Assembly: GCA_024734555.1 (NCBI GenBank)
Contig: JANPWX010000073.1
Location: forward strand, 3,535,029-3,599,028
From: Trochalopteron elliotii
Taxonomy: Eukaryota; Chordata; Aves; Passeriformes; Leiothrichidae
DNA: 64,000 bases
Direction of reading: 5' to 3'
The position numbers and the translations under genes were made by a program. This document shows positions 1-12,685 of the stretch, piece by piece. A model generated the notes under the pieces. It searched no databases. It saw only the letters and a list, made by a program, of their open reading frames with translations, and had not been told where the DNA came from. The stretch's first letter is position 1. Each line of letters begins with the position of its first letter.

Positions 1-3000
1 CGTTTTTCTTATATTTACCCTTTTCACAGAGATATTTCCACATTTCTTTTTTAACATAACTGCTTATTTATTAGAGGAAAAGAAAATGTTCCAGATAGCT
101 GAAAGATTAGCAGAGACAGATATGAAGCTTGGTGGGCTGGGAAAGGTTATCTAAATCCTGAATAAAACATAATTTGTAATGGAGGCTAAGCAAACTTATC
201 TTGAATATGGAGATGAAAAATACAGGACCACTTGAGTAAGCAGTGATGTCATCAAATGGCCACAGGATATGTGGCAAGTGTCATTCTGAGGCCACAGCTG
301 GTCATGAGATCAATAAATCCAAATGAAACCTGAAGGTCACTTATCCTTGTTTCTGCAGCAAGAGAACTAATGCAAGGAGAGAATATCACAAGAGCATTTT
401 ACATGTGTAGCCATTCAGACACTAATTATGGATGAGGCTATTGCTTCCACAGCTAGCTACAGTGCCCTGCTGTGACTGGCAGAGGAGAGAGCTTTTTCTG
501 CAGAATGGCTGCAGCTTGGCATCACAGTGTCAACACTTGGGGTTTGTCTGAGTACAAAGACAGCCTTCTGATTGTGAGACATATTCCAGTTCAAGAAATT
601 GCCTCTGCTGCTGGGACCAGGCTCTGACCTGGGTGGCTGCATTCCACCTTCTGTGGGTAGTTTGACCTCAGGTCCCTATTCATCTAAACCACCACAGTTT
701 GGGATTCAGATAAAAGGTTTCCGTTTATTCTTATCTCTGTTATGAGAGGTAGGCTTAGTTTGATGTCAGAAAACCTCACCAATTTTGGTTTTGTTCTCCT
801 AGTTCAGGCATGGGATGGCTCATACCAGTGCTCCTTTATGACTAAACCCCAGTAGTTGAATGGGTAAGATGGTAACATTCCAATTTTAGATAATTTCTGT
901 TTATAAAACACAGATGAAACTGGCAATGGCCTTTAACCTTAAATTATGCTAATTTTTGCAACTGAAGTGGTAGAGTTTGTCAAAAGTACTTGAGGATCTG
1001 GCATTTCTGATGTTCTGAAATGGAAGCAATATAGTCTTTGTTTTTACATTAAACTTACCAGGACTTTCAAGCAGCAGAGAGTATGATAGGGTTTTTTTCT
1101 CGGCTTTTATGAAAAATACTCTTGTGATTTATTCTTTGCGATTTGCTGCAACATACAAGATCCTGCTGCAGTCTTACCTCTGTGCAAGCTTGCTCAGAAG
1201 AAACACACCAAGATTCAACTATCCATTAAAAGCAGAAGAGTTAATAACAGCAAAGTTTATAACAGCAACTGCTATAAAGTTTTTAATAGCAAAGACAAGA
1301 GGCGAGGTGCAAAATCCTTCTGAGGCAGAAGTTCAGTGTATCAGCAGAATTAAGCCACAGGACTGTATCCTCTTTAGAAAAGTTGCCTTATTCAGTGAGA
1401 TGCTTCCCAGCATATTCAGTGGAAAATTGTTTTTCATGGGTTTTAACCAGTGGAGAAGTCATCTTTTGTGTGGCAGGCCCTCAGGGCTTTGGTCAGCCAC
1501 AGTCTTGAAAACCATGCCTTCCTATGGTTAGATGATATAAATACCAAGCTTTTAAAAACATGAAAGTAGAGACAAGATCTAGGAGCAGGGCTTAAATTTT
1601 CTATAAATATTCACCTAAATATAGTGCAGTTATTTGTAAAACACAGAACACAGATTTCAACAAATAGACCTAACAACTAGAAAATCATTGGACCAAATGT
1701 AAAAAATTGTGCCCTGGCAAAATTTTCATTTTGTCATTCCCTTCAGCTCTAAAAAAAACTATCTGCAGCTTCTCAAAGATAATTTCTCTACTTTCTGACA
1801 GCTTCTTTCACTGTTGACACAGGTCACCACAGAAATGCCCATAAATACTCAAACATTTAGCATGTATGGACAGGTTTACATTTGTAGAGCTCATGCACAG
1901 CAACAGGAAGGAAATAAGAGATTTTCATCATCCAGATGAGGAAGATTCTTATCGCACAGCAGACTTTTATAATAAGACAATAGATTTTACTGCAGCTAGC
2001 TCAAACCACCTCTGCTGAGCACAATCGCTTATGAGAGCAGGCCTGTTTGTGTAGCAAAGCTGTGTTTATCACAGGCAAGGGCACTGCAGTCTGGCCAAGT
2101 GCAACTAGTCAAAGCTGACACAAGTTTGTAGCAAAGACAAGTTGATGGTTTCTTGAGACTGGCAGCAAAAATTCCCTAAGCCTAAGAAAGACTTTAAACT
2201 GAGAATTTGATGAACATATAATTGGCTGCTGAATGAAGACTGCAGTTAAATAAAAAGAGCAGATTACACTGTGATGTCCAGGGTGGGGCAATCACATCTC
2301 TCCTTCCCACTGTAACAGAGAATTGAGTAGACTACAGTAAATATGAAAGGCAGCAGCTTAAAAACTACCGAAACAAGGGTTTTTCCTCACACCTTTACTG
2401 CTTTTGTCTCTCTGCAGAATCAGGTTTGGTGAATCTTTGGACCTAGTTAGATTTCTGTTGAAGGAGTTAGGAGCATAGATAAAGGTATTTTTTACTGCAA
2501 CTCTTTTACTTGCATAGGTCCTGCTTAACTGAGGAGAGGAATAGTGAAGACTACCTGTTTCTTCCAACAGAACCATCTTCCTAATGCCTCACTTTTTCAC
2601 CATGGATGTATAACTCTCCTTTGGTTTCCAGCCCTGCTTAACATATCTGCTTATCCTATCCTTTCCTCAGCTGTGGCTGCAGCAGGAAACTGAACTTTCT
2701 CCTCGCACTTGAAGTCTGAATAGAATAAATTCCCAAAGTCCACCTTTCTTCAGTGGTTGACCAGGCTGAAATACAGCTAAGCTGGTACCAGGCACAACCT
2801 TGGGTCATGACAAAGAGTTGTTCAGTATGTTTCAATATACTGTGACAAGAAGCATGAAATCCCTATATATCCCATTGGTTCTAGTTCACAGACTTTTTCA
2901 ACTTTCTTTCTCTCATAGAAGTAACCATAAGAATTACCACTTTACCCTCACAGACTTCACATCCTTAACCACCCTCCAGGAAAATAGTGCCATCCAAAGC

Positions 3001-6000
3001 CATCCAAAGAGTAAAAAGAGAACTGCAAGAATCATTTTTAAACTTCTACAGAATGCAAAGTATTGGACTACCTAACTTACTTAAACTTACTCAAACTTAC
3101 TCATGTTATTTGTCGCCAGCTGGGGTCAATGTATTTTGTGGAGCATTTGGGAAGGAGTTGTCATTCCTAAGATCTGTCACTATAAGATACAGAAAGACTG
3201 CAGATTATAAGTGGTGGTAATGAAATGATACTGGTCTATCATGTTTTATCCCAACAGTGGATAGTCTAGTTCTCAGATGGTCTGGTTCTTGCTTCCCAGT
3301 CAGCATTCTTCCTTTCCAGATTTTCACAGGAGGAGCCTTGTTTGGATGAGGTGCAGTGTCCCCAGTGTTTGATAGCCTACAGCTCACTATGGTTAGAAGC
3401 TAGAACAGAGGGTGACCACAGTGACCACACTGTGAACTAAGTGTGAACTGCACAGGGTAGGGCTGTAGCAACAGAGTGGAGGAGTCAGATCAGCTCAGGG
3501 TATAAAGCAGGCATGTGGCAAATGAGCCTGCTCAAATGGAAATGTGTCAGTCTACTATACAGACATGGGTAGGACTCAAGGCAGACCAAATTAATGCTGA
3601 AGTGAAAGTGCCACCCTTTTCTTCATCTGCAAAATGGGTAGATTAACACATTAGTACTTTGCAGTGGGGTTATCAGAATTAATGCATTAGTGCTCAGCTG
3701 CTGCAGAAATTTTGTCTTTCTTGTAGTTTAAATAACAGCAGCCTGTGAGGTGCCCTGTAGACTAGTCAGTGCCAGAAGCTGGAGGGGACAAGATTGGGGT
3801 AGAGAAGTGGGGTTTTTCTTGCATTGTAATTCCTTCAGATCAATCATTTCCTTAGTCATGTAAGGCAAGTTTGGCCAGTGATATATTTGGAGTTGAAAGG
3901 CTGTGGGTTTTGTCTCCATTGTCTCTGTTTTGGCACACAGGAATAATGATTTTGACTAACCAACAGTACAAGTATTCATTAGCATTGGCTGCTGTTGACC
4001 ATGGGAGTCAACCTGATTTCTTCATGCTCTTTTTTTGGAAACTTTCAAACAGGGATGAAGAAAATTAGCTGACTCTCACTAAGCAGTTTAAAAATTGTTC
4101 CCTCTCTGCTCACGGCCCCAAATAAACAGCAGAAAATTACATTTTGTCTAAGTGCTCAAACCACCTTGATTTTGTTCAGATGTTATGAAGGAACTTCATC
4201 ACAACAAAAGTAGAATTAGTTTACATTCTTTCCTTTTTAATAAGGCATTGAAAATGTTAACACTGGCTCTGCCTGGGTAGCATTTAATGTCAGTGTCTCA
4301 TCATTTGAGCCAAGTGCAATGCTGACTTTAAAAGCAAGATACAGTCTAAAAAGTAGCTCCGTGAAAGTGCTACTGATGTACATTATGTTCACTCTTCTTT
4401 ATCTCTAACAGAAAAGATAAAGGTTGAAGCAGCTTAAACTTTTAGATTCCAGAATTATGGAATTGAAAATATTGGAAATTCTACAAGAAAGAAACTAGAA
4501 TCGATCAGTTGTCAGCCTGATAAAGGTGGCAAACAGATGCTAACTCATTTTCCTCTAGTGGGAGTGGCTGAATGTCACTAAAAAAAGACAAACATGTCAC
4601 TAAAAGAATATGAAAAACAACTCAGTAGCTTAATTTCCTCCTCATCATGTTGAAATCTGCAAACCCACAAAATTTCATTTCTGTCAGTGCCAGAACTTCC
4701 ACAGTTAACTGATGTTAAAAAGAACACATTTCAAGCAGTTTTAGAAGCACTGCCTTTCACCTTTACTCATCACCTTTTTTGTTTGCTTGTTTGTTGTTTT
4801 GTTGGGTTTTTTTGACAGTGGAAGCCAGGACAAGCAGTCTTTGTTCTGTGTACTGTTGGTCACTGTATTTGAAGTACTATCATACCCAGCTTGGACATGG
4901 TATTATATTTGACTCCATCTTTTCAAGGAGAAAAAGAGAATACTAAAGTTTTCAGATGAAAGGATTTCCCACTTGCCACTAAACAAAGAAGCAATGAAAA
5001 GACACAAGTTGTTTTGTTTTTTTTAATTTTACCACCACCACTCACACTCCTCCCCAGCAGAAAGCACATCAGGCACAAACAGCATAGTATATAAGAGGGT
5101 TCAGGGACTGTCTTTTATTTCATTACTTGAGAAGATGAGAGCTATTTGCAAGTATTTTGAAGATGAGCTGGTCACTGTCAGACATCACTTTTGCTTCCTT
5201 TTACTGGGTAAAAAGCAAGGGAAAAGGAATGAAAATTTTGCAGGGATGCTTCCTGAAATAACGGAGTTACCCGAGAAAGTGCTGTTAAATATTTTTAAGC
5301 TAGGACCAGCTAATTAAACAATTAAAGGTTGCAGATTTTACCCTGAATATAGGGTCAGGTGCTGAAAGACTCTTTTGTAATTGGTAAACTGCTGTGGCTA
5401 GACAGAAAGCAAACTACATGCGTGATCACAAGCCCTCAAAAACCAGTCCCATGTAAAGGACTTCTAAAAAGGAAAAAACCAAACAGGGAGCCATTCAGTT
5501 TTCAAATCAGACAGGAACAAATTCTCTTACTTTTGAACACATTTTACCCTGCCAAAAGCAACATGATGAAAATGAAAAGGGTTTAAACCAGCTATTTCAG
5601 ATGTGCATAGTGCAGACCCAGCATCCTAGGTGAGATCAAAAGCATGACTCCACAGGATACTTCCTTTGCAAGGTGACTGGAAAACAGAATGAGAAAACCC
5701 AAGACCACATTACACAACTTGACAAAAACAACTGTGATCTTTTAAAATGACAGCTTGCAAGAGAGAAGGCAATCACAACTTGAGCTCCAAAATGAGTGAG
5801 TTCAATTATCCATGCCTTAGTGTTCTGCTTAAACAAAGGACCTTGGAGGTAGACGATAGGAAATGTTCAACAAATACAGGTGTTGGCCTGCAATAAGTCG
5901 ACACTCTGATGGAAAGAATGAAAAAGCAAAATAAACCACAGTATTGAAAGGACTTGTCTATATATGTGAGTGACAACTACAGATGCCTTAGCACCCCATG

Positions 6001-6027
6001 GCAGCAGAAATTAAGACTGTATAGAAA
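1..6027. other. Non-coding upstream region, left end
   Basis: AT-rich DNA with only short chance reading frames. The largest (1109-1531, plus) matches no family I know and is partly built on AACAGCAAAG-type repeats. A MIR-like relic lies at about 3.6 kb. Small direct repeats occur near 2990 (GCCATCCAAA twice) and 3070-3100 (AAACTTACT-type units). No gene is supported. Confidence 0.6.
3612..3700 (+). repeat. MIR-like SINE relic, plus orientation
   Basis: CTTCATCTGCAAAATGGGTA, followed by a GGTTATCAGAATTAATGCAT block and ending GTGCTCAG, follows the 3' half of the amniote MIR consensus (in which TCTGTAAAATGG is followed by the GGATTAAATG and GTGCTTAG blocks). It is old and diverged. Confidence 0.5.
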
Positions 6028-6530
6028 GTGATTTTCTTGTCCTATTCATCAATGCCTTGGGTGAAGGGGCAGTTGCCTCCCCTGCAGGTTCACTGATGAC
6101 CCAAAGCTGGGAGGAGTGGTCAGAGGGCTGTGCATAGAGAGCTGTGCTGCCCTTCAGAAGGGCCTGGAGGGCAGAGAGGGACCTCCTGAAATTCAACTAA
6201 GGCAAATGCAGGGTCCTGTACATTAAAAGAGGGTGTCAAGAGGATGAACTCAGTCTCTGCTTGGTGTTACCAAGCAAAAGGAAAAGAGACAATGGAAAGA
6301 AACTGATGCACAGGAAATTCCACCTGAACATAAGGAAGAACTTGTCTATTGTGCAGGTGACCGAGCACTGAAACAGGTTGCCCAGAGAGGTTGTGGAGTC
6401 TCCCTCACTGGAGATTCCAGACTTGCTTGATGCAATCCTCAGCCATGGGCTCTGGATGACCCTGCTTGAGCACGGAGGCTGGACCAGATTGTGGAGCCTT
6501 CCGAACTTACCCAGTCTGTGATTCTAAGGC
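6028..6530 (+). mobile_element. CR1 LINE, 5'-truncated, internally deleted, plus orientation
   Basis: Typical CR1 3'-region blocks occur in order: CACTGATGACCCAAAGCTGG with GGAGTGG, GAGGGACCTCCTGA, CACCTGAACATAAGGAAGAA, GGTTGCCCAGAGAGGTTGTG, and the end GTCTGTGATTCTAAGG. Sequence between about 6215 and 6300 does not fit, suggesting an internal deletion or rearrangement. Reading frames inside it are broken. Confidence 0.85.
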
Positions 6531-7098
6531 AAACAACTTCGAAGTACTTCCAATCTTAATAAACTGTCAAAGGACTGAACACTATTCATGTACCATAATT
6601 ATTATTAAAACTTTTTCTTTCTGAATCACCAAAAAATTTCATTTTAATACCTCTAAGTACTTCAATGAGATTTCAAAGTGCAGGTTAAAAAAATGGTGTC
6701 TTGCTTACCTTTTCAAAGACAAGCTACTTTCTGTTTGAAAATCATATTTTTAGCCTTGAAAATTGCATTTGCAATGCAACGAATTCCTGTAATGTGAGTC
6801 AGGAACACTTTAAAGTGACTCTCTTCAAGTTCCTACAAGAACTTAGGTGCTTTCTGGCAAACCAAAGCCTTTAAACCTGGTCTGTTCTGGAGAGAATGCA
6901 GTTCCTTCCCATCACCATCATAATAATCCGTACCACCCTTTTTAAATAACACCATCCTCAGAAAAAAGTATCTTCCCCTTTCTATTTAAGCAAGATCTGA
7001 GGGAAATAAAGGGTTCCAGTATAGCCTTGTCTACCTCTGGTTTGTTTATCTAAGCATGCCATATGCTTTCTAGGGCCACAACTAAGTCCCAGTGTGGT
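6531..7098. other. Non-coding spacer between two CR1 copies
   Basis: AT-rich, with no reading frame or repeat family that I recognise. Confidence 0.5.
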
Positions 7099-7800
7099 AT
7101 CACAGAATCATAGAATATACTGAGTTGGAAGAGACCCACAAGGATCAAAAGCCAACTCCAAAGGCCAACACAGGACCATCCCCATCAATCACACCATACA
7201 CCTGACAACATTGTCCAATCACTTGAACTTTTTTAGGCTTGGTGCTGTGACCACTTCCCTGGGGAGCCCGTTCCAGTGCCTAACCACCTTCTGGGGGAAG
7301 AACCTTCCCCTGATATCCAGCCTAAACCTCCCCTGACACAACTTCAGGCCATTCCCTCAGGTCCTGTCACTGATCACTGCAGAGAAGAGATCAGTGCCTG
7401 CCCCTCCTCTTCCCCTCACAAGGAAGCTTTAACTGCAGTGAGGTCTGTCCTGTCTCCTTTTCTCCAGGCTGAACAGACCCAGTGACCTCAGTAACTCTTC
7501 ATGCGGCTTCTCCTCAAGGTCCTGCACCATCTTCATAGCCCTTCTCTGCACACTCTCATCACATTGTGGCACCCCAAACTGCCCCCAGCACTCGAGGTGA
7601 GGCCACCCCAGCTCAGAGCAGAGCAGGACAATCCCCACCCCTGCCTGGCTGTGAGGCTGTGCCTGATGACTCCCAGGACAGGGTTGGCCCTCCTGGCTCC
7701 AGGGCACTGCTGGCTCAGATTCAACTTTCCATCGACCAGGACCCCCAGGTCCCTTTCCATGGCACTACTCTGGCCTTCTTTCTGTGCAGCTCACTGAACA
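7099..7800 (-). mobile_element. CR1 LINE 3' fragment, minus orientation
   Basis: The left end is the reverse complement of the CR1 tail (TCACAGAATCATAGAATATA, then CTGAGTTGGAAGAGACCCAC and AAGGATC). The body carries the reverse complement of the well-conserved region GATGGTGCAGGACCTTGAGG. The 5' truncation is around 7800-7860. It is closely similar to the copy at 12108-12685 but inverted. Apparent open frames across it on both strands are remnants of the element. Confidence 0.9.
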
Positions 7801-7862
7801 GAAATCTTTCTGCGGGGTCTTTTGTGCTGGGCCTTGAAAACCTGTCCAATCCGCCCAAATGC

Positions 7863-10800
7863 TAATAATTCCATGGTGTTTTTCAGTGTTACCAGGGTTG
7901 TCCTTAAACAAAATCTCACTTCATTTTCCCCTTTTAGGCAGAAAGCCCAGAGCTAATTGAATACATTCTCTCTCTTCTTCAGTGACTAAATGCAATGCTG
8001 ATGTGTGCATATAATGTGGGAATCACGTTAATCATAGGCACACAGATTTCAAAGCCAAGAGTGCTGGTTGTGATGACCTAGTCTGATCCGCAGTGTAACA
8101 CCAGGCATAGAATTTCTGCCAGTGATTCCTGCCTCAAGCCCATGATTTTGCACCTCAGTTCCCATCTGTATAAACTGAGCTGCAGCTTCCAGACACAGGG
8201 TTTATTATGCCTCTCCCTGCTGCATAAAAGAGTTCTTTGTTCACAGAAACCTTCTACCACACTAAAGTCTTGTGGGTTCTGACCAAGCCACCTCTTCACC
8301 TTCTCTTTGCTAAAATGAATAGATTAAGCCTCTTATATCTCTACCCCCAAGGTAAGATTTCCAGGCTTTGAATCATTCTGCAGAAAGACCACATAGACCT
8401 ATGCTCTTGGTAGCTCACAAAAATCTTGAAGATATGAAACTCTTGCAGTGCAGGCTTTTCAAAGATCACATAGTTAATATTACAGAAGTTAGTAATTTCA
8501 GCCTTCCAGTTGGGTCCACAGCCTTTGCTTTGTCCCCAGGCACGTGTTATGTTTTCAGCTCTGTCACCACCTGATATTTCTCAGTTTATGCAATAGAATA
8601 TCCCTTTGCACAAAGTCAGTTTTAAATGGATCTTAACAGCTGCACATATGCAGGGCTGTGGGTCCATATTCAGAGCAAGAGCTCAGAAACTCTGTACTCA
8701 CTCATAATAAACACAGAAAGCAGTAATCAGTTAGAAAAATTTAAGCAATTAGGTAGAGTATCACACGAAGTCTTGGCTGTTCTGGTTTAGACTTAGCCTT
8801 TTAGTTTGGTCTGTTACTGGAGACTTGGTCCTTTAAAAACCAAACTTGGCTGAAAGAGCTGCTCCCAGTTTTTTCTGTCACCCTGTTTGACCTGCCATAC
8901 TTGTACCCCTGTCAAATGACAGCTCGCCAAATGTGCTGTTCCTATAATTACAAGCAAAAAGGCATGTAATCCATGTCAAACTAGCCCTAATTTTCATGGT
9001 AAGATTCCCAGGTTTTGCAGCAATCTGATGTGACAGAGACATCTCAAGAAATTCACAAATTCAAAAAGTACTAACAGTGTGAAAGGATTCATCAGGAAAT
9101 TATTAAATAATGCAGAATTCCCTTTGTGCTGGTATCTCAGCGTCTGTCTTGGACAGATGTATACAGATATATGCATACATAATTCCAGATTCCAAAATCC
9201 TTGCACATAACTGTATTGTAGAAATCACTGATTTTAAGACAGTGAGATTTAGAAGTTTAACAGAGGTGCTTAAGTGCCATGCAAGTCCTTTTAGATACTG
9301 AGGATATTCAGCGATCTGTAAGAGGTACCTAATATCACAGGGAAGCCAACAGCAGAAGAGTTATTTAAATTGCTCTACTCAAGGTAATGAAAATTGAAAG
9401 CTCACTTTACAGAATAAATTCCAAGTGTTTGCTTTCCAATGTTTTTTCAGGTTTTTGTTTACCAAAGTCAGTCACGGTTTCCATATTTTTTAATAAATGA
9501 AAAAATTATTCTCCCCAAGCCTCTTTGCAATGTGCAGCTGCTTTTACCTGTCTATATTTACGATTTTTGTATTTTTTAAAACTGGGAGCAGGAGGAGAAA
9601 CTTGACAAATCAAGCAAGAAAACAGCATTAAAATTCTTCACTAAAAACAGTAGTTTTTTTTTTAATTCCAACTGAATATATTGGTACAAAATACTGCTTC
9701 TTTTTCATTTTATCATTAAAAATCAATAGGTAAATACAGCAAGTCATACAATTTTAAGCTGTTATTTTGGGCTATCAGTAGATTCCAGAAATGTTTTAAG
9801 ATTCTTTTCACAGACAGTAAGACTAGACATGTCTCTTTTATTTTTCTATAAATACTGGAATCTCAAGACCCTTTCTGTGGCAATAGATGGTCTAAATTTT
9901 TGACATACATTTGGCACTATTAATATTTACTGTAAGAGTAACGTTACTATTTTCTTGCAAAAGTCTGAGACACAGAGCCCATTGCCTGACTCCATACTGA
10001 GTGTGAGGTAATGCCTCTATCCACTGATCGAGAAGAAACCTAGGAACCAGAGAGCTGCTTTTTCAGCAGAGTTGAGTCGGTGTTTTCATTTTCAACATGC
10101 TTTGCACTAAACATCACTAAAGCCCTTTCACTAATTCTGATCTTGTGATTTCTGCCATTGGCAAGTAGAAGCAGAACCCAGCAGAGCAAAGTGATGTAGC
10201 ATTAGGGTATTGTTTCAAAAGCAACATCTAAATGTGACGGCTGCTCCATTGTCTGGCTCTTTAAACCCAGCCTAGGATTTTCCTTATGGGACACTGCTCC
10301 AGCAAAATAAATAAATGGGCTGTAGTCTAAACTCCAAAGCCCTCAATAAGATGTTATTGTGTTCCAGGCTCAGCAATAATAGAAGAGACATCACATTACA
10401 GCAGACGTACACTACTGCACTTTTGGAAAGATCAAAGCTTGCCTTGTCTGCACTAACTTTGGATAGATACAAGATGGCTTGAGCTAGCATGGTCTAAAAT
10501 ACGGTAGGGGGAAATGTCATCAACATCCTATGGGCTAGTTTATATTGCAGCTCTTCTTATTGCCTCACTGACCAAAAAGCCTGAAATGCAGCAGCTGGTA
10601 AGTGCCTCAGTGGTGAGGGGGAAACTGCAAGTGGAGGGGGAAGCACCATTGAAAGGTTTATTCCTCTAGAGTGCTCTGGAAAGCAGGGAAAGCAAAGAGG
10701 CCACATGTTCAGGTTGAAAGGCTTCAAAAAGGGCATGTTCCCCACATTATCTACACATCAGCCTCAAAACCAAATACTCCACCAAATCTTGACCATTATT

Positions 10801-12107
10801 CTTACAAAATGGCACAACTTGGGCAGAGGCAGTACAATCCAAGTGGAGCAGCCATCACCTAATGCCAGATATGCTCCCATGGAAATCTCTGTGTTGGTCA
10901 CTGATCCTGACTCCCTGTTACCTCCAAACAATGTCTACATACATTGACTTCAGAGGGCTGATGCTTCCCTCACCTTCGGCCACTAGCTCGGACACGTCTG
11001 TGACAGTCTGGACACACTGCCAAAGCGTGCACTGAATGAGTCTCAGTGTCCTTTAAAATGTCACCATTCAACCTTCACAAGCAGCCCTTAACTTCTGGTT
11101 TGCCTCAGCTTGAGGATATTGGTTTGGACACAGAGGTGGATCAAGAACTCAGCACACATTCTCCAGCCAGACACTGCTCCCCTGAAGGGATTGTCCCAGT
11201 GCCTGCTGGGCTACAGTGCTCCCACAAGGGCTGCAGCCCCAGGACAGTAAGTGCCCAGGGTGATGGGAGGGTCACAATCCCAGGCTATGGAGTGGGGGGA
11301 CTGTCAGGGGACTCTTGGCTGGCTGCCTGGCTACAGGCAGGGAGCAAGGCAGACCTGGAGGAGTTTCCTGAGGGCTGCCAGCTTTCCCACAGGAAACCTT
11401 GGCTGTGTGTTTCTGCTGTGCTACATGACGCTGTTTGGGTTGTAAGTCTGGATGCTAATGCAGAAGCAACGTGTGGTCCTATGCAGACAGAGGAGGAACT
11501 AAGCCTCTTCTTCCTCATTAGGGACAGTAATGCCTCTGGAAAGTCAAGCACAGGATGATTGTGGTTTGCTCAAAGATACCAAGTAGCTAAGCAGGACATA
11601 TGACTTAACCCTCACTTCTCCTTTTGCCTCCAAAAGGAGGGTCAGGGTCTGATCACACACAAACTTATAGTGTTGGTCCTGCCTCACTGGACAGCTAATG
11701 TGGGTAGCTGACACATGAGGTCTGGTTGCATCACACATCTTCAGTGGATTCCTATCAAGAAAACTGATTACACTAGCTCAAAAATGCATGTAGCACAGTG
11801 TATCCTTCCAAAGCATGAGCTCTTACTGCTGACCTGCTGCTCTCTGGTGAATACTTACAAAACACTAAATGTGTTTCTCATGCAGCTTCACATAATCAGT
11901 CACAGACTTTTCAACTGAAACATACTGTACCTTCCACATTGCAGTTATCCTGCCATAGCCAAAAAGTAATATTTCATCCAGCTCAATACAACAAACATCT
12001 ATGGCTCTCTTTAATGCTTAACTGCAGCCAAAGATAGAACTGAGTTATTTGTAGAAGAGCAATAATAGTGTTAATAGTTTTTATTATTATATATATTATT
12101 TCTCCTG
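7863..12107. other. Non-coding stretch between CR1 copies
   Basis: Apart from the old CR1 relic near 8.1 kb, this is AT-rich with no gene I can support. The 170-residue open frame at 11046-11558 (plus) lies in a locally G+C-richer patch but has no recognised domain, splice context or conservation cue. Confidence 0.5.
8030..8170 (-). mobile_element. Ancient CR1-type 3' end relic
   Basis: ATAGGCACACAGATTTCAAA, GTTGTGATGACCTAGTCTGA and AGTGATTCCTGCCTCAAGCC resemble the reverse complement of an old amniote CR1 3' end (consensus roughly TCAAGGCC followed by ATTGTGATCATCTAGTCTGA). It is heavily diverged. The match is to a remembered pattern and needs a RepeatMasker run. Confidence 0.5.
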
Positions 12108-12685
12108 TAGCATTTTCCCGCTCTGCTCTGAGCTGGGGCAGCCTCACCTCGAATCCTGTTTGCAGTTTTGGGCACCAAAAATATAAGAAAAATATAAAGC
12201 TATTAGAGAGTGTGGAAAGAAGGGCTATGAAGATGGTGCAGGACCTTGAGGGGAAGCCTCATGAGGAGTTACTGAGGCCACTGGGTCTGTTCAGCCTGGA
12301 GAAAAGGAGACAGGACAGACCTCACTGCAGTTAAAGCTTCCTTGTGAGGGGAAGAGGAGGGGCAGGCACTGGTCTCTTCTCTGTAGTGACCAGTGACGGG
12401 ACCTGAGGGAATGGCCTGAAGCTGTGTCAGGAGAGGTTTAGGCTGGATATCAGGGGAAGGTTCTTCCCCAAGAGGGTGGCTGGGCCCTAGAATAGGCTCC
12501 CCAGGGAAGTGATCACAGCACCAAGCATGGCAGAATTCAAGAAGTGATTGGACAACACTCTCAGGCACATGGCGTGACTTGTGTATGGTCCTGTACAGGG
12601 CCAGGAGCTGGCATTTGATGATCCTTGTGGGTCTCTTCCAACTCAGGATATTCTATGATTCTAGAATCATAGATTCTATGATCAT
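12108..12685 (+). mobile_element. CR1 LINE 3' fragment, plus orientation, with palindromic tail
   Basis: It starts in GCTCTGCTCTGAGCTGGGGC and runs through GCTATGAAGATGGTGCAGGA and GGTTTAGGCTGGATATCAGG to the end GGTCTCTTCCAACTCAGGAT, TTCTATGATTCT. The tail then turns into its own reverse complement (palindrome at 12652-12673) before another ATTCTATGAT. It has the same subfamily features as the inverted copy at 7.1 kb. Confidence 0.9.

Noticed and set aside
7276..7865. Several overlapping frames on both strands
   Set aside because: They lie inside the CR1 fragment and are remnants of its 3' region, not host genes.
11046..11558. A 170-codon open frame on the plus strand in a G+C-richer patch
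   Set aside because: Overlapping frames on both strands are also open, which indicates low stop-codon density from base composition, not coding. No family is recognised.
12068..12568. Two opposed frames of 88 and 99 codons
   Set aside because: They lie inside the plus-orientation CR1 copy, and the same peptides appear in the inverted copy at 7.1-7.8 kb.
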